Shown: positions 54,005 through 62,643 of the stretch, in pieces
How the letters are laid out: each line of letters begins with the position of its first letter
How positions within the stretch are numbered: the stretch's first letter is position 1
NCBI RefSeq assembly: GCF_030811835.1
Contig: NZ_JAUSRO010000008.1
Location: 1 to 64,000, forward strand
Reading direction: 5' to 3'
Origin: Variovorax ginsengisoli
GTDB lineage: Bacteria; Pseudomonadota; Gammaproteobacteria; Burkholderiales; Burkholderiaceae_C
Length of the DNA stretch: 64,000 nucleotides
The notes under the pieces: generated by a model
The model's input: only the letters and a program-made list of their open reading frames with translations
Databases searched by the model: none
What the model was told of the DNA's origin: nothing
Made by a program: the position numbers and the translations under genes

Positions 54005-54977
54005 GGATGGTGCAGCCGGTGGTCTTGCGTGCTTCGAGGTCGCGGTGCGCCTGCTGCACGTCTTCCAGCGCATAGCGCTGCGCGATCGGAATCTTCACCG
54101 CGCCGCTCTGCACCACCGCGAACAGGTCGTCGGCCATGGCCTGCGTGGCCTCGCGCGTGGACATGTGGGTGAACAGCGTGGGGCGGGTCACGTAGAGCGA
54201 CCCCTTCGATGCCAGCAGACCCAGGTTGATCGGCGGCGTGGGGCCCGAACCGTTGCCGAAGACCGCCAACAGGCCAAAGGGGCGCAGGCAGTCGATCGAG
54301 CCTTCGTAGGTGTCCTTGCCGACCGAGTCGTAGACCACCTTCACGCCCTTGCCGCCGGTGATGGCCTTCACGCGTTCAGCGAAGTTCTCGGTGCTGTAGT
54401 TGATCGCGTGCGCCGCGCCATGGTCGAGCGCCAGTTGGCATTTGGCGTCGGAGCCCGCCGTGCCGATGAGCTGCAGGCCCAGCGCCTTGGCCCATTGGCA
54501 GGCGATCAGGCCGACGCCGCCGGCCGCGGCATGGAACAGGATGAAGTCGCCCGGTTGCAGGCCTTCGGCCGGCAGCGTCTTCTTGAGCAGGTACTGCACG
54601 GTCAGGCCCTTGAGCATCATGGCCGCGCCGGTCTCGAAGGAGATCGCGTCGGGCAGCTTGCACACGGTCTTGGCCGGCATCACGCGCACTTCGCTGTACG
54701 CACCGGGCGGCCCGCTGGCATAGGCGGCACGGTCGCCGGGCTGCAGGTGCGTCACACCCTCGCCGACCGACTCGACGATGCCCGAGGCTTCCATGCCGAG
54801 CTGCAGCGGCATCGCGAACGGGTAGAGCCCGCTGCGCTGGTAGGTGTCGATGAAGTTGAGGCCGACGGCCTTGTGGCGGATGCGGATCTCGCCGGGGCCG
54901 GGTTCTCCGACTTCCACGTCGACGATCTTGAGTTCTTCGGGGCCACCATGGCGCTCGATGCGGACGGCTTTGCTCAT
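53994..54977 (-). CDS. Zinc-independent quinone oxidoreductase (QOR, MDR superfamily)
   Basis: The 327-residue protein has the quinone oxidoreductase pattern MSKAVRIERHGGPEELKIVD, the MDR motif VGLNFIDTYQRSGLYP and the NADPH loop HAAAGGVGLIACQWAKALG; zinc ligands are absent. It catalyses one-electron reduction of quinones or reduction of activated alkenes with NADPH. It is last in a minus-strand series with the SDR, EamA, ggt and Bug genes, 99 nt after the SDR gene. Confidence 0.9.
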   Translation of the reverse strand: MSKAVRIERHGGPEELKIVDVEVGEPGPGEIRIRHKAVGLNFIDTYQRSGLYPFAMPLQLGMEASGIVESVGEGVTHLQPGDRAAYASGPPGAYSEVRVMPAKTVCKLPDAISFETGAAMMLKGLTVQYLLKKTLPAEGLQPGDFILFHAAAGGVGLIACQWAKALGLQLIGTAGSDAKCQLALDHGAAHAINYSTENFAERVKAITGGKGVKVVYDSVGKDTYEGSIDCLRPFGLLAVFGNGSGPTPPINLGLLASKGSLYVTRPTLFTHMSTREATQAMADDLFAVVQSGAVKIPIAQRYALEDVQQAHRDLEARKTTGCTILTL

Positions 54978-55076
54978 GAGGAAATGTCCTTCCAGGGATT
55001 TGCGGGGGTTGCCAGAGGCGCCGCCGATGGTGCCACGACCTCGCCATTCGTGCAGGCCGGCGCCCCGGCCCTGAAC

Positions 55077-55874
55077 TCAGTACGTGCCGGGGTAGGCACC
55101 GCCGTCGGTGAGCACGTTCTGGCCGGTGATGTAGCCGGCCTGCAGGCTGCACAGGAAGGCACAGACCGCGCCGAACTCTTCCGGGCTGCCGAAGCGGCCG
55201 GCCGGAATGCCCTTCTGGCGCGCGGCGCGCACGGCCTCCACGTCCTGGCCCGACTTCTTGGCCGTGCCGGCCATCGTGCCCTTGAGGCGATCGGTGTCGA
55301 ACGCACCCGGCAGCAGGTTGTTGATGGTCACGCCCTTGGCGGCAATCGAAGTGCGCGCCACGCCCGCAACAAAACCCGTCAGGCCGCTGCGCGCGCCGTT
55401 CGACAGGCCCAGGATGTCGATGGGCGACTTCACCGAACTCGACGTGATGTTCACGATGCGGCCGTAGCCGCGTGCGGCCATGCCGTCGACCGTGGCCTTG
55501 ATCAGTTCGATCGGCGTGAGCATGTTGGCGTCGACCGCCTTGATCCAGGCCTCACGGTCCCAGTCGCGGAAGTCGCCCGGCGGCGGACCGCCCGCGTTGG
55601 TCACGACGATGTCGTAGTCGGCATGCGCGGCGAATGCGGCCGCGCGGCCCTCTGGCGTCGTGATGTCGGCCGCGACGTGCTTGACGAACGGCGTGCCAGT
55701 CACGCCGGCGGCCACCTGCGACAGGCGTTCGGCCGCGGCGGCGAGCACCTCGGCGCCGCGCGCGACGATCACCACGTTCACGCCTTCGCGCACCAGCGCG
55801 TCGGCGCAACCCAGGCCCAGGCCCTTGCTCGCACCGCACACCAGGGCGGTCTTGCCTGCAATTCCGAGATCCAT
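55077..55874 (-). CDS. Atypical short-chain dehydrogenase/reductase
   Basis: A 265-residue Rossmann protein with the cofactor motif GASKGLG (G14-G20), NAGG at 93-96 and the SDR C-terminal segment ITGQNVLTDGGAYPG. The catalytic serine S145 is present, but the YxxxK pair is replaced: aligned to FabG, the tyrosine position is S158 and the lysine position is R162 (LSNGARSGL). Some FabG-like subfamilies share this. Catalysis may be altered or lost. The ATG at 55874 gives MDLGIAGKTALVCG. It is 16 nt after the EamA gene. Confidence 0.85.
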   Translation of the reverse strand: MDLGIAGKTALVCGASKGLGLGCADALVREGVNVVIVARGAEVLAAAAERLSQVAAGVTGTPFVKHVAADITTPEGRAAAFAAHADYDIVVTNAGGPPPGDFRDWDREAWIKAVDANMLTPIELIKATVDGMAARGYGRIVNITSSSVKSPIDILGLSNGARSGLTGFVAGVARTSIAAKGVTINNLLPGAFDTDRLKGTMAGTAKKSGQDVEAVRAARQKGIPAGRFGSPEEFGAVCAFLCSLQAGYITGQNVLTDGGAYPGTY

Positions 55875-55890
55875 GTTCGTTCTCCGGGGC

Positions 55891-56787
55891 TCAACGCCCA
55901 GTTCGTGTAAAGACAAAAATTCCAGCAATGACGAGCACGGTACCCGCTGCCACCCAGGCCGTGAACGGTTCCCCCAGGATCACCACACCCATCAGAATGG
56001 TCGACATCGGCCCGACCATGCCGGTCTGCGCCGCCATCGGTGCGCCGATGCGCTCGATGGCCATCATCACCGCGAGCACCGGCAGTGCCGTGCACACCGT
56101 GGCATTGAGCACCGACAGCCAGATGACCTCGGGTGCCAGTGTCGCCAGCAGGCCGACCGGGCGCAGCAGCAGGAACTGCGCGATGCACAGCACGCAGGCC
56201 ACGCTGGTGGCCAGGCCCACGAGCCGCAGCGAGCCGAGTCGACGGACGAACTCCCCACTGGCCACCAGGTACACGGCATAGCTCACCGCGCTCAGGAAGA
56301 CCAGCAACGTGCCCCAGGCCGCCTGCGCGGTTTGGCCCACCTGCAACTCGTGGCCGAACACCAGCAGCACGCCCGCATAGCTGATCGCCATGCCCGCCAG
56401 TTGCCAGCGCGTGACGCGACGGCGGTACGCCAGCCAGCCGAAGATCAGCACCAGCGTCGGGTTGAGATAAAGGATGAGCCGCTCCAGGCTCGCCGAGATG
56501 TAGGCCAGCCCGGCAAAGTCCAGAAAACTCGCGAGGTAGTAGCCCGACACGCCCAGCCCCAGCACGCCCAGCCCATCGCGCCGCGTGAGCGGCGGCTTGC
56601 CGCGCCCGGCCCACCAGGCCATGACCAGGAACAGCGGCAGTGCGAACAGCATGCGCAGCATGATGAGCGTGACCGCATCCACCCCGTGCCGGTAAGCCAG
56701 CTTGACGATGATCGCCTTGCCGCTGAATGCGATCGCGCCCAGCGTGGCCAGCACCAAACCCGGCCCCAGTTTCTTTTCAGCGGTCAT
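55891..56787 (-). CDS. EamA/DMT family transporter
   Basis: About 298 residues in ten helices arranged as two EamA repeats (GLVLATLGAIAFSGKAIIVK; AAWGTLLVFLSAVSYAVYLV), ending GPMSTILMGVVILGEPFTAW. Drug/metabolite transporters of this kind usually export amino acids or metabolites. I start at ATG 56787; a GTG at 56826 would overlap ggt. It lies 13 nt after ggt, hinting at a role linked to glutathione or gamma-glutamyl products. Confidence 0.85.
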   Translation of the reverse strand: MTAEKKLGPGLVLATLGAIAFSGKAIIVKLAYRHGVDAVTLIMLRMLFALPLFLVMAWWAGRGKPPLTRRDGLGVLGLGVSGYYLASFLDFAGLAYISASLERLILYLNPTLVLIFGWLAYRRRVTRWQLAGMAISYAGVLLVFGHELQVGQTAQAAWGTLLVFLSAVSYAVYLVASGEFVRRLGSLRLVGLATSVACVLCIAQFLLLRPVGLLATLAPEVIWLSVLNATVCTALPVLAVMMAIERIGAPMAAQTGMVGPMSTILMGVVILGEPFTAWVAAGTVLVIAGIFVFTRTGR

Positions 56788-56800
56788 CCAGCGCGGTGCA

Positions 56801-58429
56801 TCAGTAACCTGCGGCAAGACCGTCACGGCGCGGATCGCTGGCCGCGATATAGCCTTCGACCGAAGGGTCGCCCGCGCGCCAGATGAACTGGCCGGCGCCG
56901 AAGTCCTGGTAGGAGTCGTTGATCACATCCAGCTGGTGGCCCAAAGCCGTCAGGCCCTGCACCGTGGCCGGATTCATGGCCGCCTCGACGTTCAGGTTGA
57001 GCCCGGCATTGAAGCGCCAGCGCGGCGCATCGCAGGCCGCCTGCGGGTTCTGTCCGTAATCGAGCATGCGCACCAGTGTCTGCATGTGCCCCTGGGGCTG
57101 CATGTTGCCCCCCATCACGCCAAAGCTCATCACCGGCTGACCGTCCTTCGTGAGGAAGGCGGGGATGATGGTGTGGAAGGGCCGCTTGCCCGGCGCCACG
57201 CGGTTCGGGCTGCCTTCCTTCAGGCTGAAGCCGTGGCCACGGTTCTGCAGGCTGATGCCGAACTCGGGCTCCACGCACCCTGAGCCGAAGCCCATGAAGT
57301 TGCTCTGGATGAAGCTCACCATCATGCCGCTCTCGTCGGCCGCAGTCAGGTAGATGGTGCCGCCCTTGACCGGGTTGCCCGCCTGGAAGTCTTGTGCCTT
57401 GTTCACGTCGATGAGTCTCGCACGCGAAGCGAGGTAGGCGTCATCGAGCATTTGCGCGGGGGTCACCGTCATCGACGATGGCTCGGCCACATAGCGGTAG
57501 ACGTCGGCGAAGGCCAGCTTCATCGCCTCGATCTGAAGATGCTGCGAGGCGACCGAATCGACCGGCAGCGACGCCATGTCGAACTTCTCCAGAATGCCCA
57601 GCGCGATCAGCGCCGCGATGCCCTGGCCGTTCGGCGGAATCTCGTGCAACGTATGGCCGCGGTAGTCGCGCGACACCGGGGTGACCCATTCGGGCTGGTA
57701 GCCCGACAGGTCTTCGACGGTCAGCGCGCCCCCCTGCGCCTGGGCGAACTTCGCGAGCGCCTCGGCGATCTCGCCGTTGTAATAGGCCTCGCCCTTGGTG
57801 CGTGCAATGGCCTTGAGCGCGCGTGCGGCAGCAGCAAAGCGGAACAGCTCACCCACCTCGGGCGCGCGGCCCCAGGGCAGGAAAGCCTGCGCGAAGCCGG
57901 GCATCGACTGGAGCACCGGCGTGGCCGCGGCCCACTTCTGCTGCACCACCGGCGGCATCAGGTAGCCGCGCTCGGCGATGTCGATGGCCGGCGCCATCAG
58001 GTCGGCGAAAGGCAGCTTGCCGAAGCGGTCGCTCAGCGCCACCCAGCCGCGCACCGCGCCGGGCACGGTGACCGAGTCGATGCCGCGCATCGGCGGCGTG
58101 GCCGTGTCGCTGCCGTATTTGTCGAGAAAGTAGGCGGGCGTCCAGGCCTTGGGCGCGGGGCCCGACGCATTGAGGCCATGCAGCTGCTCGCCGTCCCAGA
58201 GGATCGCGAAGGCATCGCTGCCCAGCCCGTTGCTCACCGGCTCGACCAGCGTCATGACGGCGGCGGTGGCGACCGCGGCGTCGACCGCATTGCCGCCCTG
58301 TTGCAGGATGCGCAGGCCGGCCTGGGCGGCCAGCGGGTGCGAGGTCGAAACCACGTTCCGCGCGAACACCGGAATGCGGGTGGAGAGATAAGGGTTGGCG
58401 TAGTCGAACTTCATGGGGACCTTCTTCAT
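56801..58429 (-). CDS. ggt: Gamma-glutamyltransferase family protein
   Basis: The 542-residue Ntn-hydrolase proenzyme has the large-subunit start (ARNVVSTSHPLAAQAGLRIL, GGNAVDAAVA) and the self-cleavage site before T358 (KGGTIYLTAADESG), which becomes the nucleophile. It has the conserved MGFGSGCVEP and SFGVMGGNMQPQGH stretches. It hydrolyses or transfers gamma-glutamyl groups from glutathione-like compounds. No signal peptide is seen, so unlike E. coli Ggt it is probably cytoplasmic. The ATG overlaps the Bug gene stop (ATGA); a second ATG at 58414 has a better AAGAAGG site. Confidence 0.9.
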   Translation of the reverse strand: MKKVPMKFDYANPYLSTRIPVFARNVVSTSHPLAAQAGLRILQQGGNAVDAAVATAAVMTLVEPVSNGLGSDAFAILWDGEQLHGLNASGPAPKAWTPAYFLDKYGSDTATPPMRGIDSVTVPGAVRGWVALSDRFGKLPFADLMAPAIDIAERGYLMPPVVQQKWAAATPVLQSMPGFAQAFLPWGRAPEVGELFRFAAAARALKAIARTKGEAYYNGEIAEALAKFAQAQGGALTVEDLSGYQPEWVTPVSRDYRGHTLHEIPPNGQGIAALIALGILEKFDMASLPVDSVASQHLQIEAMKLAFADVYRYVAEPSSMTVTPAQMLDDAYLASRARLIDVNKAQDFQAGNPVKGGTIYLTAADESGMMVSFIQSNFMGFGSGCVEPEFGISLQNRGHGFSLKEGSPNRVAPGKRPFHTIIPAFLTKDGQPVMSFGVMGGNMQPQGHMQTLVRMLDYGQNPQAACDAPRWRFNAGLNLNVEAAMNPATVQGLTALGHQLDVINDSYQDFGAGQFIWRAGDPSVEGYIAASDPRRDGLAAGY

Positions 58430-59406
58430 TCATTGGCGATCTTGCGATCGATCACGATCTTCTTCCACTTGGCAGCGTCCTCGGCGACCATCTTCGCGAG
58501 CTGCTGGGGGGTGCTGCCGACCGGCTCGATGCCCAGCCGCGCGAGCTTGTCCTTGACCTCCGCGTCCGCCAGCGACTGGTTGGCCGCGGCATTGATGCGC
58601 GCGACGATGTCCGCCGGCAGGCCTTTCGGTCCGTACAGGCCGAACCAGGTGCTCGACTCGAAGCCCGGCAGCGTGTCGGCGATCGGTGGCAGTTCGGGCG
58701 CCAGCGGGCTGCGCTTGAGCGAGGTCACGCCCAACGCGCGCAGCCGTCCGTCGCGCACATGCGGCATGCCGGTGGGCAGCGAATCGAACATCACGTCGAT
58801 GTTGCCGGCGATCAGGTCCGGAATGGCCAGCGCCGTGCCCTTGTAGGGAATGTGTGTGACGAACACGCCGGCCTGCGACTTGAAGAGCTCCGCCGTGAGC
58901 TGCACGATGGTGCCATTGCCGCTGGACGCGTAATTGAGCTTGCCGGGGTTCTTTTTTGCGTAGTCGACCCATTCGCGCACGTTCTTAGCCGGCGAATTGT
59001 TGGGCACCAGCATGATGCTCGGCGCATTGCCGACATAGGCGATCGGCGTGAAGTCACGCACCGTGTCATAGGGCAGCCGGGCGCTGAGCGCGGGGCCAAT
59101 CGAGTGCGTGCTGGTGGTCGCCAGCAGCAGGGTGTAGCCGTCGGCCGGCGCCTTGGCTGCGAGGTCCGAGCCGATGCCGCCCCCCGCGCCCGGCTTGTTG
59201 TCGATGACCACGGCGTTGCCGAGTTTCTCGCCCATCTTCTGCGACAGCGTGCGCGCAAAGAGATCGGTCGCACCACCGGCCGGAAACGGCACGATCAGCC
59301 GGATCGGCTTGTTCGGATAGCCCTGTGGCTGCGCGAGGCCCGAGGTCGAGGCTGCAGCGATGCAGAGCGCGATCGCCATGCCCTGGAGAAACCGGATTCG
59401 ATTCAT
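58426..59406 (-). CDS. Bug-family periplasmic substrate-binding protein
   Basis: The 326-residue precursor begins MNRIRFLQGMAIALCIAAAS (signal peptide) and has the Bug motifs KPIRLIVPFPAGGATDLFAR, IDNKPGAGGGIGSDLAAKA and NPGKLNYASSGNG. It is the first gene of a unit with ggt and is coupled to it by a 4-nt overlap. Divergent from a LysR regulator. It may bind a gamma-glutamyl or related compound for transport or sensing, but the ligand is unknown. Confidence 0.9.
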   Translation of the reverse strand: MNRIRFLQGMAIALCIAAASTSGLAQPQGYPNKPIRLIVPFPAGGATDLFARTLSQKMGEKLGNAVVIDNKPGAGGGIGSDLAAKAPADGYTLLLATTSTHSIGPALSARLPYDTVRDFTPIAYVGNAPSIMLVPNNSPAKNVREWVDYAKKNPGKLNYASSGNGTIVQLTAELFKSQAGVFVTHIPYKGTALAIPDLIAGNIDVMFDSLPTGMPHVRDGRLRALGVTSLKRSPLAPELPPIADTLPGFESSTWFGLYGPKGLPADIVARINAAANQSLADAEVKDKLARLGIEPVGSTPQQLAKMVAEDAAKWKKIVIDRKIANE

Positions 59407-59479
59407 GGTGCTGGATTCTGTACGGAATGGAACAGTCTCGAATCCTATGAGCCGTGAGACCATGCCAACAGATAATCCC

Positions 59480-59497
59480 ACTTATTCAACTATAAGT
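59480..59497. promoter_or_regulatory. LysR-type dyad upstream of the second LysR gene
   Basis: ACTTATTCAACTATAAGT is a 6-6-6 inverted repeat (ACTTAT / ATAAGT). It fits the T-N11-A rule, lies 7 nt before the LysR ATG and 73 bp before the divergent Bug gene, so it is a likely binding site of this regulator. Confidence 0.65.
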
Positions 59498-59504
59498 CGC
59501 GTCT

Positions 59505-60413
59505 ATGGCAAAACAAGGTGGCGAGCCGGTGTCGCTGCAGCAGCTGCGGGCGTTGGCAGCCATCGCGGACACCGGGAGCTTCACGCTGGCGGCCGAAACG
59601 CTGCATCTGACCCAACCGGCCATCAGCCACCTGGTGCGACGCATGGAAGAGGAACTCGGACAGCCGCTGGTCGTGCGCGGACGGCGCATCCGTTTGACCG
59701 ACGCGGGCCAGATGATGGCCGACACCAGCCTGCGCGCACTGCGGCTGATTGACGAGTCCGTCGGCGTGTGCCGCTCGCAGTCGCAGCTCAGCGAAGGGCG
59801 CGTGGTGCTGGCGGTGGGGCACCTGACGGCCGGCACGTTGATGCCCCCCGTGCTTGACCGCTTTTCCCGCACCCATCCGCAGCTCGCCGCCACGCTGCTC
59901 GACAGCACGGCCGAGCAGATGATGTCGCGCGTGCTCTCGCGCGAGGCCGACCTCGGCTTCGGCTCGGACATCGGGCAGAAGCATTCAGGTCTGGCCACCG
60001 AAGCGCTGTTCAGCGCCAGCATGGCCCTCTTCGTGCGCGACGACCATCCGATCGCCCGGCACGCCGAAGTCGAGGGCCGTGCACTTGATGGACTGCCCTT
60101 CATCCACGTCAACCCCGACGCCAACGTGTGGCGTGCCATCAGCCGCCAGCTCGCAAGCGTGGCCAACGTCTACCCGGTGGTGGCGCACCATGTGTCGATG
60201 CTCTCGACCGCCTTCGGGCTGGTGCAGGCCGGTGCCGGCGTCGCGCTGCTGCCGCAGTATGTCGACGTGCTGATGCCGGCACGGCTGCGGGCGGTGCGCA
60301 TCGCGCGCCCCGCGCTGGAGTTCCCGGTCGTGGCGATCCGGCTGGCCAAGCATCCGCTGAGCCCCGCGGCGATGGCCTTCCTCGCCATGGCACGCCAGCA
60401 CATGAAGGCGTGA
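59505..60413 (+). CDS. LysR family transcriptional regulator
   Basis: The 302-residue LTTR has helix-turn-helix SFTLAAETLHLTQPAISHLVRRM and an effector domain (GRVVLAVGHLTAGTLMPPVLD, FGLVQAGAGVALLPQYVDV). It is divergent from the Bug-ggt-eamA-SDR-qor series and probably regulates it. It ends at a strong bidirectional terminator. Confidence 0.9.
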   Translation: MAKQGGEPVSLQQLRALAAIADTGSFTLAAETLHLTQPAISHLVRRMEEELGQPLVVRGRRIRLTDAGQMMADTSLRALRLIDESVGVCRSQSQLSEGRVVLAVGHLTAGTLMPPVLDRFSRTHPQLAATLLDSTAEQMMSRVLSREADLGFGSDIGQKHSGLATEALFSASMALFVRDDHPIARHAEVEGRALDGLPFIHVNPDANVWRAISRQLASVANVYPVVAHHVSMLSTAFGLVQAGAGVALLPQYVDVLMPARLRAVRIARPALEFPVVAIRLAKHPLSPAAMAFLAMARQHMKA

Positions 60414-60435
60414 CGCGCCTGCAACGCCAGCAATG

Positions 60436-60469
60436 AAAAACCCCGGGGGCCGAAGCGCCCCGGGGTTTT
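60436..60469. terminator. Bidirectional intrinsic terminator between LysR and tctA
   Basis: AAAACCCCGGGG and its complement CCCCGGGGTTTT form a long GC stem with a short loop, with an A-run on one side and a T-run on the other, between two converging genes. Confidence 0.9.
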
Positions 60470-60502
60470 CTGGATGAACGGCGCGCGGTGCACCGTCAGG
60501 GA

Positions 60503-62014
60503 TCAGTCCTCGACGAAGGCTTCTTCGCGCTTGGACTTGACCGCCGGCAGCAGCACGATGATCAGCAGCAGTGCCGCGGCGCCCAGCAGCGTGGCCGAGA
60601 TCGGACGCGTGACGAACACGCTCCAGTCGCCGCGCGACAGCAGCAACGCACGCCGCAGGTTCTCTTCCATCATCGGGCCCAGGATGAAGCCCAGCAGCAG
60701 CGGTGCAGGTTCGCAGCCCAGCTTGAAGAACAGGTAACCGATGAAGCCGAAGGCACCCACCATCCAGATGTCGAAGGTGTTGTTGTTCGTCGAGTACACG
60801 CCAATGGCGCAGAACAGCACGATCGCCGGGAACAGGTACTTGTAGGGCACCGACAGCAGCTTGATCCACATGCCGATCAGCGGCAGGTTCAGCACGATCA
60901 GCATCGCATTGCCGATCCACATCGAGGCGATCAGGCCCCAGAACAGTTCGGGGTTGCTGGTCATCACCTGCGGACCGGGCTGGATGTTGTGGATGGTCAT
61001 GGCGCCGACCATCAGCGCCATCACGGCATTGGGCGGGATGCCCAGCGTCAGCAGCGGGATGAAGGAGGTCTGTGCACCGGCGTTGTTGGCCGACTCGGGC
61101 GCCGCGACGCCGCGGATGTTGCCCTTGCCGAAGGGCACTTCGCCTGGCTGCAGCTTGGTCTTCTTCTCGATCGTGTAGGCGGCAAAGGCGGCCAGCAGCG
61201 CGCCACCACCGGGCAAGATGCCCAGCGCAGCGCCAAGCGCCGTACCGCGCAGCACCGCGGGCACCATGCGCTTGAAGTCTTCCTTGGTGGGGAACAGGCC
61301 GGACACCTTGGCGGTGAACACCTCACGCTCTTCTTCGGGACGCGACAGGTTGGCAATGATTTCGCCGTAGCCGAACACACCCATGGCGATCGCCACGAAG
61401 CCGATGCCGTCGGTCAGCTCCGGAATGTCGAAGCTGAAGCGCGCCACGCCCGAATTCACGTCGGTACCGACCAAACCCAGCAGCAGGCCCAGAACGATCA
61501 TGCCGATGGCCTTGAGCAGCGAGCCCGAAGCCAGCACCACGGCGCCGATCAGGCCGAGGATCATGAGCGAGAAATACTCGGCCGGGCCGAACTTGAACGC
61601 GATCTCGGTCAGGGGCGGTGCAAAGGCCGCCAGGATCAGCGTGCCGACGCAACCCGCGAAGAAAGAACCCAGTCCGGCCGCCGCCAGCGCGGGCCCGGCC
61701 CGGCCCTTTCGCGCCATCTGGTAGCCGTCGATCACCGTCACCACCGAGGACGATTCGCCCGGCAGGTTGACCAGGATGGCGGTGGTGGAGCCGCCGTACT
61801 GCGCGCCGTAGTAGATGCCGGCCAGCATGATGAGTGCAGACACGGGCGGCAGCGCGTAGGTCGCGGGCAGCAGCATCGCGATGGTCGCGACCGGGCCGAT
61901 GCCCGGCAGAACGCCGATCAGCGTCCCCAGGATACAGCCGAGCAGGCAGTACAGCAGGTTGGTGAAGGTAAAGGCGACGCCAAAACCCAGGGAGAGGTTG
62001 GTAATGAGATCCAT
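60503..62014 (-). CDS. tctA: Tripartite tricarboxylate transporter large membrane subunit TctA
   Basis: The 503-residue protein has about 12 helices and the TctA motifs GTLIGVLPGIGPVATIAMLLP, YYGAQYGGSTTAILVNLPGE, GILPGGGALLAAFAAYTIEK and TLGIPPNAVMALMVGA. It is the main sodium-coupled carboxylate channel of a TTT system, working with TctB and a Bug/TctC binding protein. It lies 10 nt after tctB. No tctC is adjacent. Confidence 0.93.
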   Translation of the reverse strand: MDLITNLSLGFGVAFTFTNLLYCLLGCILGTLIGVLPGIGPVATIAMLLPATYALPPVSALIMLAGIYYGAQYGGSTTAILVNLPGESSSVVTVIDGYQMARKGRAGPALAAAGLGSFFAGCVGTLILAAFAPPLTEIAFKFGPAEYFSLMILGLIGAVVLASGSLLKAIGMIVLGLLLGLVGTDVNSGVARFSFDIPELTDGIGFVAIAMGVFGYGEIIANLSRPEEEREVFTAKVSGLFPTKEDFKRMVPAVLRGTALGAALGILPGGGALLAAFAAYTIEKKTKLQPGEVPFGKGNIRGVAAPESANNAGAQTSFIPLLTLGIPPNAVMALMVGAMTIHNIQPGPQVMTSNPELFWGLIASMWIGNAMLIVLNLPLIGMWIKLLSVPYKYLFPAIVLFCAIGVYSTNNNTFDIWMVGAFGFIGYLFFKLGCEPAPLLLGFILGPMMEENLRRALLLSRGDWSVFVTRPISATLLGAAALLLIIVLLPAVKSKREEAFVED

Positions 62015-62024
62015 GATTGCGTGC

Positions 62025-62513
62025 TCAGCCCGTGATGAAGGTCGGCCAGACCTGGATCTGGAGCTTCAGGGCCCAGATGAACGCGACATAACTGCCAATG
62101 GCCAGCACGGTGGCGAGCACCAGCACTTTTTTCAGGTCGAACTCGTTGCCAGCCAGGCTCGACAGGATCACCAGCGCGTAGATCGCGATGATCATGCCCA
62201 TGGCCGGCACGCCGATGCTCGGCAGGCCACCCAGCAGGATGCCGAAGGCCAGATTGGCGCCGATGATGAAAAATATCTGCTTCCACGCCCACTTGCCGAT
62301 CTTGTCGCCGCTGTCGGTCTCGACGCTCAGGCCAGTGAACATGATGCCCAGTCCGATGATGGCCATCACGATGCCCAGCATCAGCGGGAAGTAGCCCGGC
62401 CCCATGCGGGCGCCGTTGCCGACGTTGTAGGTGGACGCACCCCATGCGAACGCGAGGCCGACGACGGCAAACATCACGCCCGAGAAAAAGTCCTTCTGAC
62501 TTTTGATTTTCAC
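62025..62513 (-). CDS. tctB: Tripartite tricarboxylate transporter small membrane subunit TctB
   Basis: A 162-residue protein with four helices (FFSGVMFAVVGLAFAWGAST, GPGYFPLMLGIVMAIIGLGI and two more). Length and the motif MGPGYFPLMLG are typical of TctB. I choose the GTG at 62513 because AGGAG lies 7 nt upstream; a TTG at 62519 would overlap the space between them. Confidence 0.88.
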   Translation of the reverse strand: MKIKSQKDFFSGVMFAVVGLAFAWGASTYNVGNGARMGPGYFPLMLGIVMAIIGLGIMFTGLSVETDSGDKIGKWAWKQIFFIIGANLAFGILLGGLPSIGVPAMGMIIAIYALVILSSLAGNEFDLKKVLVLATVLAIGSYVAFIWALKLQIQVWPTFITG

Positions 62514-62520
62514 AAACAAG

Positions 62521-62525
62521 CTCCT
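62521..62525 (-). promoter_or_regulatory. Ribosome-binding site that decides the tctB GTG start
   Basis: AGGAG on the minus strand, 7 nt before the GTG at 62513. Confidence 0.7.
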
Positions 62526-62643
62526 CGAAAGAATTCGAACGGCCGATTGTGTGGTCAGGCTCCCGTCAGCAGGATGTGGATTCCACCTACCGGATGGCTA
62601 GGGTAATCCCGCGGCGCCATGCCCTGGCAAGGCCCGCGAATGC

